From: Flavobacterium weaverense
GTDB lineage: Bacteria > Bacteroidota > Bacteroidia > Flavobacteriales > Flavobacteriaceae
Length of the DNA stretch: 64,000 nt
Direction: 5' to 3'
Assembly (NCBI RefSeq): GCF_003688495.1
Contig: NZ_REFH01000009.1
Coordinates: 124,001-188,000 of the forward strand
The position numbers were made by a program, and so were the translations under genes. Below are positions 9,496 through 17,083 of this stretch, piece after piece; position 1 is the stretch's first letter, and every line of letters starts with the position of its first letter. Under the pieces are notes generated by a model. The model was given only the letters and a program-made list of their open reading frames with translations. It did no database searches and was not told the DNA's origin.

Positions 9496-9894
9496 ATGAA
9501 AAGAATCAAATTCGACAATTTACAATACAATTGGTTTTTTATTTCATTAATATTACTATCCTTATTCTGTATCATGTTCGGTCTTTTTGAAATAAATGAA
9601 TTTCAAAATCCAAAAATAAATAAAGGAATTAGTGCAATTGGATATGTATCGCAAGTAGTATTTTTCTCAAGAATGTTTTGGTTTAAGAATTATGTACAAT
9701 ATAATAAAAAAGGAATTTTTATTCGGATTAAAACATTTTTTGGAAAATCAATATCATTTGGTAATGTGGAGAGAACAGAATTAGAGAATTAGGTTCTAAC
9801 AATTTATAAATGTGATGGAAATAGATATGATTTTCACTTACAAGAAATTGATGAAAATGATTCTAGAAAGCTTTTTGAGGTAATTAATCAATAG
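9496..9894 (+). pseudogene. Small two-span membrane protein interrupted by an in-frame stop
   Basis: An ORF of 98 residues begins at 9496 and stops at TAG 9790-9792. The same frame then stays open for 33 more codons to TAG at 9892-9894, encoding a plausible continuation (VLTIYKCDGNRYDFHLQEID). The intact protein would have been 132 residues: two membrane segments (about residues 13-30 and 45-60) followed by a beta-rich cytoplasmic tail, like small bacterial PH-like membrane proteins. The interrupting stop suggests a recent nonsense mutation, though a sequencing error or a functional short form cannot be excluded. It follows the Shango-like operon by 97 bases. Confidence 0.55.
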
Positions 9895-9903
9895 TCTTCT
9901 TAG

Positions 9904-10035
9904 AATAATTATTATGTGACTAAATATAACTTCTATTGTAGAAACTGCTACCAAATTAATGTTCAAACTTTAACAAACGGATTATACTTCTTAAAATTAG
10001 AAAGCGGTAAAACCTTTAAAATTTTAAAAGAATAA
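9904..10035 (+). pseudogene. Remnant of a T9SS C-terminal sorting domain
   Basis: The frame ending at TAA 10033-10035 encodes INVQTLTNGLYFLKLESG followed by KTFKILKE. This matches the end of a type A type IX secretion signal, which typically closes with ...L..GlYfvkl.....tfKiiK. There is no start codon and no sizeable upstream frame, so only the tail of a secreted protein gene survives. A terminator follows at 10071. This supports a T9SS-bearing Bacteroidota host and a deletion at this spot. Confidence 0.65.
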
Positions 10036-10070
10036 AAACTTTTTTTTTAAGTAAACACAGATAAAAGTAT

Positions 10071-10112
10071 GCCATTGTATGAACTTGATAGAGTAGTGCA
10101 ATGGCTATTTTT
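10071..10112 (+). terminator. Terminator after the T9SS-tail remnant
   Basis: GCCATTG at 10071-10077 pairs with CAATGGC at 10099-10105, followed by TATTTTT. It is probably the original terminator of the deleted secreted-protein gene. Confidence 0.6.
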
Positions 10113-10206
10113 AAATCTTCAATTTTATAAAATGATACTGTTTAACTAAACCCAACAGAACGTTAAAATTAAACCTATTAAATAAATTACTTCTTACCTT
10201 TGGCTC

Positions 10207-10575
10207 ATGATTAAAAAGTTGCACCTATATCTCGTAATTCTAACTCTTGGCCTATTCTTACTGCCAGGTTTGACTTATGCGTGTGGAACTCAGTCAGAAA
10301 AAGAATGTTGTAAAATGGAAACAACTTCAAAACAAGAGCATAAAGGATGTTCTGAAGAAAGTCATGCTGCTGATAAAAATAGCGGTTGCGACGGTCAATG
10401 CGGACATTCAAATTGTACAACAACTTCGGTACAAGTAAGCTTAGCTTTGTTTAGCCAAAATGAATTTGGCTACACTTTCTTTAATTTTCCTAATGAAAAG
10501 CAAAAGTTTTACAGTTCTAAAACTTTCGTATCATCTGGATATACTACATTATGGCTTATTCCTAAAATAGGCTAG
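10207..10575 (+). CDS. Cys/His-rich secreted protein of the copper island
   Basis: A 122-residue protein with a signal peptide (hydrophobic residues 6-24, ending TYAC). The middle (residues 25-75) is rich in Cys, His, Glu and Lys, with CC, HKGC and a CDGQCGHSNC cluster that looks suited to metal binding. The rest is hydrophobic and aromatic. It lies 180 bases upstream of HMA-domain genes in the same orientation, so a role in periplasmic copper or other soft-metal capture is a fair inference. No named family was recognised. The Cys directly after the signal region could also be a lipidation site, but the lipobox is weak. Confidence 0.7.
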   Translation: MIKKLHLYLVILTLGLFLLPGLTYACGTQSEKECCKMETTSKQEHKGCSEESHAADKNSGCDGQCGHSNCTTTSVQVSLALFSQNEFGYTFFNFPNEKQKFYSSKTFVSSGYTTLWLIPKIG

Positions 10576-10755
10576 TTTTATTTCTTGACAGCCATAACTA
10601 TGGCTATTTCACTGCATTTGCAGTACATTAACTTCAATTTTTATATTAATAAGGAACGTATTTACGCTCTTATTATCTACTGATTGTTCACAAATCAAAA
10701 TTTTAATTAAAACACTTTCGAAAGAAAACTCTCTTTTGATATAAAACCCTATACT

Positions 10756-11619
10756 ATGAAATATTCAATTTCAAACGTAATGGTAGCAGCAACAATGTTG
10801 TTAACCTTTACAATCTCTAGCGCACAAATAAAAAATTCAGTAACTGAAAACGTAAAGATTTACGGTAACTGTGGCATGTGTGAAAAAACAATAGAAAAAG
10901 CAGGTAATCTAAAAAACGTTGCTACTGTTGATTGGAATAAAGACAGCAAAATGGCTTCGATAACTTATGATTCTAAAAAAACAACTCAAGACGAAGTTTT
11001 AAAACGCATTGCTTTAGCAGGATACGATAGCGATACTTTCCTTGCGCCAGAAAATGTTTATAATGAATTACCAGGTTGTTGTCAATATGATAGAGAAAGT
11101 AAAATTGCAGTAAAAGCAACTTCATCTACGATGAATCATCAAAATCACACAAATCACATGGATATGACAAATACAGCAATGAAAGAAATGAACCAACTTA
11201 CGTCAGTTTTAGATAATTATTTCGCAGTAAAGGATGCATTAGTAGGTACAGACGGATCAATGGCCGCTGCAAAATCTAAATCGCTACTTACTAATTTAGA
11301 AGCGGTACAAATGGATAAATTGGAAATGGATGTTCACATGGTGTGGATGAAAGTTTCTACCAATTTAAAAGAAGATGCTAAACACATCGCTGATACTAAA
11401 GATACTGAACACCAAAGAGAGCGTTTTATCAACTTGTCAAAAAACATGTATGAATTAATCAAGGTTTCAAATACCGAAAACCCTATTTACTACCAGTTTT
11501 GTCCAATGGCAAACAAAGGAAAAGGTGCTAACTGGTTGAGCAAAGAAAATGCAGTTAAGAATCCATATTACGGTTCAATGATGATGACTTGCGGTAAAAC
11601 GGTAGAAACAATTAAATAA
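10756..11619 (+). CDS. Secreted HMA-domain plus DUF3347-type metal-binding protein
   Basis: This 287-residue protein has a signal peptide (to about residue 24, SSAQ). An HMA fold with metal site GNCGMCEKTIE follows at about residues 37-47 and continues to about residue 95, with a nearby GCC pair. A His/Met-rich linker (MNHQNHTNHMDM) leads into a helical C-terminal domain (about residues 145-287) of the DUF3347 type, often found with CusB-like copper efflux proteins; it includes QFCPMANKGKG and MMMTCGK. It probably binds Cu(I) in the periplasm and passes it on. A terminator follows immediately, so it is transcribed separately from the TlpA gene, at least in part. Confidence 0.82.
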   Translation: MKYSISNVMVAATMLLTFTISSAQIKNSVTENVKIYGNCGMCEKTIEKAGNLKNVATVDWNKDSKMASITYDSKKTTQDEVLKRIALAGYDSDTFLAPENVYNELPGCCQYDRESKIAVKATSSTMNHQNHTNHMDMTNTAMKEMNQLTSVLDNYFAVKDALVGTDGSMAAAKSKSLLTNLEAVQMDKLEMDVHMVWMKVSTNLKEDAKHIADTKDTEHQRERFINLSKNMYELIKVSNTENPIYYQFCPMANKGKGANWLSKENAVKNPYYGSMMMTCGKTVETIK

Positions 11620-11624
11620 ACGGA

Positions 11625-11660
11625 GCAAAGTCCATTTGTGAAATTTGGGCTTTGTTTTTT
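11625..11660 (+). terminator. Terminator between the HMA/DUF3347 gene and the TlpA-like gene
   Basis: CAAAGTCC (11626-11633) pairs with GGGCTTTG (11647-11654; one G-U pair), followed by six T. It overlaps an upstream in-frame ATG of the next ORF (11638), which supports the later start at 11680. Confidence 0.8.
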
Positions 11661-11679
11661 ATTAAAAAAAATAATTATA

Positions 11680-12156
11680 ATGGATATCAGGACAAAACTA
11701 ATCGTCTTTTTATTAGTAGCTTTTAGTCTTACTTCATTTGCACAAATAAAAATTGGAGACGCAATTCCATCAATTGAATTGAAAAGCAGCAAAGAGGTAA
11801 AAATTAATATAAATGAATTCAAAGGTAAGTTCGTATTAATTGATTTTTGGGCTTCCTGGTGCGGACCATGCAGAGTGGGGAATAAAAAGCTAGTGCAAAT
11901 GCATAAAGATTTAGATTCAAGTAAAATAGAAATTATTGGAATTTCAATTGATACAGACGCTATTAAATGGAAAAAAGCGATTGAAAAAGACAAGATACAT
12001 TTTTTGCAATTAATTGATCCAAAAGGATTTGATGCTAACGCAGCAGTAACTTTTGGAGTAGAAGAGTTGCCTTCAAAATTCCTATTTGATAGCGAAGGAA
12101 TATTAATAATGAAAAACCCAACAGATCAAGAAATAATAAATCTAATAAATAAATAA
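11680..12156 (+). CDS. TlpA-like periplasmic thioredoxin-fold protein
   Basis: The product (158 residues from the ATG at 11680) has a signal peptide (LIVFLLVAFSLTSFAQ) and a thioredoxin fold with active site WASWCGPCR near residues 60-68, followed by a cis-Pro-like VEELPSKF. It is a TlpA/ResA-type thiol-disulfide reductase, probably keeping Cys pairs of the neighbouring metal-binding proteins reduced. The longer ORF start at 11638 lies inside a terminator stem and would spoil the signal peptide, so 11680 is preferred. The next gene starts one base after its stop, so the two are cotranscribed. Confidence 0.88.
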   Translation: MDIRTKLIVFLLVAFSLTSFAQIKIGDAIPSIELKSSKEVKININEFKGKFVLIDFWASWCGPCRVGNKKLVQMHKDLDSSKIEIIGISIDTDAIKWKKAIEKDKIHFLQLIDPKGFDANAAVTFGVEELPSKFLFDSEGILIMKNPTDQEIINLINK

Positions 12157-12157
12157 A

Positions 12158-12655
12158 ATGAAAATAGTAAATATAAAATACAGCGCTCTAATAGTTTTAA
12201 TGGTGATGTTTTCGGCGGTAAGTAATGCACAAATTTCAAAAGCAGAGATTGTAGCAACGGGATTAACGTGCTCTATGTGCTCTAATGCAATAAACAAACA
12301 ATTAAAATCAATGACAGAAGTTAAGAATGTTGAAATCGACTTGAATTCAAACACTTTCATTGTTTCGTTAGCAGATAATAATTCACTATCACCTTCGATC
12401 TTCAAAGAAAAAGTGGAAAAAGCAGGTTTTTTCATTGGTTCCCTAATCGTAACAGTTGATGCTGAAACTTTAAAGAAAAACTCGTTCGTTGTTTTAGACG
12501 GTAAAGAAAGCAAGAACAAGGAAGTTCAAATACAAGTTTTAGATAAAGGTTACGTAACTGATAAAGAGTTTAAAAAACTCTCTAAGACATACAAGAACAG
12601 CACAAATTATGCTATGAACAATGAAAAAGATTTCCATATTAAAATTGTAAAATAA
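12158..12655 (+). CDS. Secreted heavy-metal-associated (HMA) domain protein
   Basis: This 165-residue protein has a signal peptide ending SNAQ (about residue 24) and an HMA domain with the metal motif GLTCSMCSNAI near residues 36-46, where CxxC is expected to bind Cu(I). The C-terminal 75 residues form a second beta-rich region without further cysteines. It lies between the TlpA-like gene and an outer-membrane protein gene: its last base overlaps the A of the next ATG (TAATG). The four genes from 11680 onward read as one operon for periplasmic copper handling. Confidence 0.85.
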   Translation: MKIVNIKYSALIVLMVMFSAVSNAQISKAEIVATGLTCSMCSNAINKQLKSMTEVKNVEIDLNSNTFIVSLADNNSLSPSIFKEKVEKAGFFIGSLIVTVDAETLKKNSFVVLDGKESKNKEVQIQVLDKGYVTDKEFKKLSKTYKNSTNYAMNNEKDFHIKIVK

Positions 12656-13464
12656 TGAAGAAGTTTCTAGTACTAGTTGTCCTATTCATTTTCCAAAAAG
12701 GTACGAGTCAGGAACTATTTCTGATGACAGATCCAGCCAGTAACGTTCCTGCAAACTCCTTAGGTGTAAATGTATTGCAGTCTTTCTTAAAAAAAGAAGG
12801 TACTTCAGCATACAATTATTATCTCATGCCGGAGGTAAGTTATGGAGTTAATAAGAATCTAATGTTAAGAGCGTCAGCGTTTGCGAGTAATGCCGACAAT
12901 AATTTTGTAGGAGAAGGAGGGAGCGTTTACGCTAAGTATCGCTTCTATTCTGAGGATGATATCAATAGTCACTTCCGAATGGCTGCTTTTGGCCGCTATA
13001 GTTTTAACAATTCTACAGTAAATCAAGAGCAAATTGAAATTATGGGTAACAATACCGGTTTTGAAACTGGTGTTGTTGCTACAAAATTGATTAAAAAAGT
13101 AGCGATCAGTTCATCGGTAAGTTTTGAGAAGGCATTCGATAATACTTCAAACCATAGATTTCCAACTAATTTTGGAAGTACTGCGACGAACTATACTTTG
13201 TCTTTTGGTAAATTAATGTATCCAAAAAAATATACCAGTTTGAAACAGACGAATATTAATTTAATGTTAGAATTTGTTGGTCAAACGATCAATGAAAATG
13301 GTAAATCCTATCTAGATGCAGTACCAGTTATTCAATTTATTTTTAATAGTCAAGCCCGTTTGGATTTAGGATATAGAAAAGAATTAATTAATTCTATGAC
13401 GCGTTCCTCTTCAGATGGAATTTACTTTAATTTATACTATACTTTTTTCAATTTGAAAAATTAG
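12655..13464 (+). CDS. Predicted outer-membrane beta-barrel protein of the copper operon
   Basis: The product (269 residues) has a signal peptide (residues 1-18) and an array of amphipathic beta-strands with aromatic girdles (for example SVYAKYRFYSE, RMAAFGRYSF), ending in an aromatic strand YFNLYYTFFNL, as expected of a small outer-membrane barrel. It resembles the transporter-like barrels found beside HMA proteins in flavobacterial copper islands. The start overlaps the upstream stop. A porin or metal export role is inferred from the context only. Confidence 0.7.
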   Translation: MKKFLVLVVLFIFQKGTSQELFLMTDPASNVPANSLGVNVLQSFLKKEGTSAYNYYLMPEVSYGVNKNLMLRASAFASNADNNFVGEGGSVYAKYRFYSEDDINSHFRMAAFGRYSFNNSTVNQEQIEIMGNNTGFETGVVATKLIKKVAISSSVSFEKAFDNTSNHRFPTNFGSTATNYTLSFGKLMYPKKYTSLKQTNINLMLEFVGQTINENGKSYLDAVPVIQFIFNSQARLDLGYRKELINSMTRSSSDGIYFNLYYTFFNLKN

Positions 13465-13552
13465 CACGTGAATTATGAAATAATTTTTATAAAATTTATA
13501 ATATTTTTTGCTAAATATAAACGTCTTTAGCATCAACTTAAAACTCTACAAA

Positions 13553-13876
13553 ATGAAAATATTAAATTTTAGTTTACTATTAGGTTTGTTTTTAATCATA
13601 ACTTCTTGTAAACAGCAAACTATCGAAGACAATAGTAATAAAGAATCACACATGATGAATGATTCAACAATGATGAACCATGATTCAACGATGATGAACC
13701 ATGATTCAACGATGATGAACCATGATTCAACGATGATTCAAAATAGTGATAAGAAGATGGATACTAATATATCATATTCTTGTCCAATGCATCCAGAAGT
13801 TATTGGAAGTAAAGGCGATAAATGTCCTAAATGTGGAATGGATTTGGAGCAAATTTCCACAAAAGATTTACAATAG
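13553..13876 (+). CDS. Lipoprotein with a heavy-metal-binding domain (CPMHP type)
   Basis: From the ATG at 13553 the product is 107 residues with a lipoprotein signal (LLLGLFLIITSC; Cys 19 or so is the lipidated residue). A tandem repeat of HDSTMMN units follows, rich in His and Met. The C-terminal domain YSCPMHPEVIGSKGDKCPKC plus GMDL is the short heavy-metal-binding domain found in copper P-type ATPases and CusB proteins. The earlier in-frame start at 13508 would hide the signal peptide. It is a likely periplasmic copper buffer anchored in a membrane. Confidence 0.82.
   Translation: MKILNFSLLLGLFLIITSCKQQTIEDNSNKESHMMNDSTMMNHDSTMMNHDSTMMNHDSTMIQNSDKKMDTNISYSCPMHPEVIGSKGDKCPKCGMDLEQISTKDLQ
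13652..13732 (+). repeat. 21-bp tandem repeat coding for HDSTMMN
   Basis: Three exact 21-base units (13670-13732) follow one 18-base degenerate unit (13652-13669) inside the lipoprotein gene. Unit number changes would lengthen or shorten the Met/His metal-binding tract in steps of seven residues without changing frame. Confidence 0.9.
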
Positions 13877-13957
13877 AAATAATGATTTCAATATCATTTT
13901 TCAAAGTTGATTTATTCGAATAGATCAATCAATATTTAACTTAAAGACTATAGTAAG

Positions 13958-14440
13958 ATGGAAAATTTAGAGAAACACAAAAAGCAAAACATGTATACAA
14001 AATTCATTTCAATGTTAGGACTCTCCTTTCTTGCAATGTATGGTACGATGTATTTAAATACGTACTCAGTAGACCATGTATACTTTAGTCTGACACGATT
14101 TTACATGACTTGCTTAGGAATTTCAGCCATGTCATTAATAATGTTATTTTTTATGATGGGAATGTATCGCAACAAGAAAAAAAACATGCTGATAATATTA
14201 GGAAGTATTCTTTTATTTAGTTCTGCTTTGTTTCTTGTTCGCGTTCAAAAACCAATCGTTGGCGATACGCTTTGGATGAGAGCAATGATTCCACATCATT
14301 CAATCGCAATTTTGACAAGTGAAAGAGCAGATATTAAAGATCCAGAAGTTAAAAAATTAGCAGATGATATTATCACTGCGCAAAAAAAAGAAATTGAACA
14401 AATGAAACTAATGATTAAAAGATTAGAAAATGAAAAATAA
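13958..14440 (+). CDS. DUF305-family membrane protein
   Basis: This 160-residue protein has three hydrophobic segments (about residues 15-32, 45-65 and 75-92), followed by a DUF305-type segment with the typical MRAMIPHHSIAI motif and a Lys/Glu-rich helix (AQKKEIEQMKLMIKRL). DUF305 proteins are ferritin-like helical proteins often encoded beside copper oxidases. Its end overlaps the start of the multicopper oxidase gene by 11 bases, so the two are coupled. A role in copper handling at the membrane is inferred. Confidence 0.85.
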   Translation: MENLEKHKKQNMYTKFISMLGLSFLAMYGTMYLNTYSVDHVYFSLTRFYMTCLGISAMSLIMLFFMMGMYRNKKKNMLIILGSILLFSSALFLVRVQKPIVGDTLWMRAMIPHHSIAILTSERADIKDPEVKKLADDIITAQKKEIEQMKLMIKRLENEK

Positions 14441-16907
14441 TATTATAATCGCTGTTGTTTTTGTACTCTTTATTTCAAATATGCTTTTGGCTCAAAAAGT
14501 CGTCCATTATGATCTTTATGTAAAAGATACTTTAGTGAATTTTTCTGGAAAAGAAAAAAGAGCAATTGCGGTAAATGGACAGATTCCAATGCCAACGCTA
14601 ACTTTTACAGAAGGCGATATTGCTGAAATTGTAGTTCATAACCAATTGAAAGAAAGTACTTCATTACATTGGCACGGATTATATTTGCCAAACAAAGAAG
14701 ATGGTGTTCCGTACTTAACACAAATGCCTATTGAACCTGGTGAAACCTTTACGTATCGTTTTCCAATTGTGCAAAATGGTACACACTGGTACCACAGTCA
14801 TAGTGGAATGCAAGAGCAAATAGGAATGTACGGTTCGTTAATTTTAAAGAAAAAAGCCGACGATAAAACGTTCAGAAAAGGAATTGATGACTTACCACAA
14901 GTTCCTGTAATTTTAAGCGAATGGACGGATTTAAACCCTAAAAACGTACATCGATTATTACACAACGCTTCCGACTATTTTGCCATTAAGAAAGGAACTA
15001 CTCAGAGTTACTCAGAAGCTATAAAGGCAGGACATTTCAAAACGAAACTAACTAACGAGTGGAAACGCATGTTAGCCATGGATGTGAGTGATGTTTATTA
15101 TGACAAATTCTTAATAAATGGTCAAAACGAAAGTCAGCTAACGCAATTTAAAGGCGGAGACAAAGTACGATTACGAATTTCCAATGGTGGTGCATCATCC
15201 TATTTTTGGTTGAATTATGCTGGCGGAAAAATGACTGTAGTGGCTAACGACGGTAATGATGTAGATCCGGTTGAAGTAGATCGATTGATTATCGGAGTTT
15301 CAGAGACCTACGATGTTGTGGTTACCATTCCTGCGGATGACACGTCGTACGAGTTTGTAGCTACTCCAGAAGATAGGACTAAAGCAACTTCTATTTATAT
15401 TGGTAAAGGGATCAAACAATTAGTTAGTCCGATGCCAAAATTGAAATATTTTGAAGGAATGAAGATGATGAACGACATGATGAACATGGACGGTTCAATG
15501 AATGATATGGGAATGGATATGTCGTTGCAAAAAATGGATATGAATACAGTTATGTATCCAGAAATTTCAGGAGTTACTAAAAAGCCGAAAGCTAGAGGTA
15601 GCGATCCGATGAAAATGGACGGAAATATGGATCATTCAAAATCATCTGCTAAATCTTCAAATGAAGCTAAACAGGAAAGTGGAATGAAAATGGATGGAAA
15701 TATGGATCATTCAAAATCATCTGCTAAATCTTCAAATGAAGCAAAACAAGAGAGCGGAATGAAAATGGATGGAAATATGGATCATTCAAAATCATCTGCT
15801 AAATCTTCAAATGAAGCAAAACAAGAGAGCGGAATGAAAATGGATGGAAATATGGATCATTCTAAACACAATATGAGTGCGATGAATTCTGATATTGTAA
15901 CGCTGAATTATTCAATGTTAAAATCACCAACTAAAACTTCTCTTGATAAAAATGCTCCTGTGCGCGAAATTAGGTTTGAACTTACTGGAAACATGAATCG
16001 TTATGTGTGGAGCATGGATAATAAAGTTTTATCTGAGGTGGATAAAATTTTAATTAAAAAAGGGGAGATCGTTCGTATTACTTTATACAATAATTCAATG
16101 ATGCGTCATCCTATGCATTTGCACGGACATGATTTTAGAGTTATAAATGGTCAAGGAGAATATTCCCCTTTGAAAAATGTATTGGATATTATGCCAATGG
16201 AAACAGACGTCATTGAATTTGCTGCAAATGCAGATGGTGATTGGTTCTTCCATTGTCACATTTTATATCACATGATGTCTGGAATGAATCGCGTTTTTAG
16301 TTATGAAAATTCAGAACCAAATCCATATCTACCAAATAAAGCTGCAGCCTATAAAACATTGCAAGCTGAGAGTAATGAAACTCATTTCATGGCTCAAAAT
16401 GATTTTGCTACCAATGGAAACGACGGAATGGCAATGATACAAAATGCGCGCTGGAGTTTCGGAACAGAATGGCGTTTAGGATATAATAAAATGCATGGTT
16501 ATGAAGTAGAAACTCATGTGGGACGATACATTGGAAAGAATCAATGGTTTATGCCATTTGTTGGATTTGATTATCGCTATCGAAAAATGGGAATGGACCA
16601 GCAAGAAACTAATTTATTCAATCAATCCAATACTAAGGACAATCGCAGTTTAGTTAGTTTAGGGTTTGATTACACTTTACCAATGCTCGTTATTTTTCAA
16701 GCAGAAGTATATCACAATGGAGATGTTCGTTTCCAATTAATGAGAGAGGATATTCCAGTTTCAAAAAGATTACGAGCTGGTTTTATGGTTAATACAGACA
16801 AAGAATATATGGCTGATTTACGATACATCATAAATAAAAACATGGGTATTAGAACGCATTACGACAGCGATATGGGATTTGGAGTAGGATTGTCGGTAAA
16901 CTACTAA
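14430..16907 (+). CDS. Multicopper oxidase (CopA-like) fused to a CopB-like outer-membrane domain
   Basis: The 825-residue protein begins with a signal peptide (residues 1-21). The four copper-site motifs of a three-domain multicopper oxidase are present: HWHG, HWYHSHSG, HPMHLHGHDF and HCHILYHMMSGM. A Met/His-rich insert (about residues 345-485) contains a 25-residue unit repeated three times. After the oxidase ends (about residue 635), a further 190 residues of beta-strands follow (FGTEWRLGYNKMHGYE, then DYRYRKMG, ending VGLSVNY), which resemble the barrel of CopB. It probably oxidises Cu(I) at the cell surface or periplasm. The gene overlaps the DUF305 gene and is followed by a terminator. 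Confidence 0.88.
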   Translation: MKNNIIIAVVFVLFISNMLLAQKVVHYDLYVKDTLVNFSGKEKRAIAVNGQIPMPTLTFTEGDIAEIVVHNQLKESTSLHWHGLYLPNKEDGVPYLTQMPIEPGETFTYRFPIVQNGTHWYHSHSGMQEQIGMYGSLILKKKADDKTFRKGIDDLPQVPVILSEWTDLNPKNVHRLLHNASDYFAIKKGTTQSYSEAIKAGHFKTKLTNEWKRMLAMDVSDVYYDKFLINGQNESQLTQFKGGDKVRLRISNGGASSYFWLNYAGGKMTVVANDGNDVDPVEVDRLIIGVSETYDVVVTIPADDTSYEFVATPEDRTKATSIYIGKGIKQLVSPMPKLKYFEGMKMMNDMMNMDGSMNDMGMDMSLQKMDMNTVMYPEISGVTKKPKARGSDPMKMDGNMDHSKSSAKSSNEAKQESGMKMDGNMDHSKSSAKSSNEAKQESGMKMDGNMDHSKSSAKSSNEAKQESGMKMDGNMDHSKHNMSAMNSDIVTLNYSMLKSPTKTSLDKNAPVREIRFELTGNMNRYVWSMDNKVLSEVDKILIKKGEIVRITLYNNSMMRHPMHLHGHDFRVINGQGEYSPLKNVLDIMPMETDVIEFAANADGDWFFHCHILYHMMSGMNRVFSYENSEPNPYLPNKAAAYKTLQAESNETHFMAQNDFATNGNDGMAMIQNARWSFGTEWRLGYNKMHGYEVETHVGRYIGKNQWFMPFVGFDYRYRKMGMDQQETNLFNQSNTKDNRSLVSLGFDYTLPMLVIFQAEVYHNGDVRFQLMREDIPVSKRLRAGFMVNTDKEYMADLRYIINKNMGIRTHYDSDMGFGVGLSVNY
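15609..15863 (+). repeat. 75-bp tandem repeat in the multicopper oxidase gene
   Basis: Three units (15609-15683, 15684-15758, 15759-15833) and the start of a fourth encode a 25-residue repeat that begins MKMDGNMDHSK. Units 2 and 3 are almost identical, unit 1 differs at a few silent sites. This is a slippage-prone, in-frame Met/His tract of the kind that binds copper. Confidence 0.92.
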
Positions 16908-16951
16908 AGTAAGAATAGATATTTAATAGATTTCTTTTAGAATTAAAATTT

Positions 16952-16993
16952 AAACCGTTATTAGACTTGGAAGAGTTTAGTAACGGTTTTTTT
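16952..16993 (+). terminator. Terminator of the copper island
   Basis: A perfect stem AAACCGTTA (16952-16960) with TAACGGTTT (16981-16989) is followed by T residues. It closely resembles the terminator at 3703 in sequence and layout. Confidence 0.88.
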
Positions 16994-17083
16994 ATGCGAA
17001 AGATTATATAAAAATCTCATCTAATTCTAAAACACGAAAATTGACTTTTACTTTATCTTTAAAATATTAAACTTAAACGTATT

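Noticed and set aside
11638-11679. Upstream start of the TlpA-like gene
   Set aside because: This stretch lies in a terminator hairpin and would place charged residues before the signal peptide.
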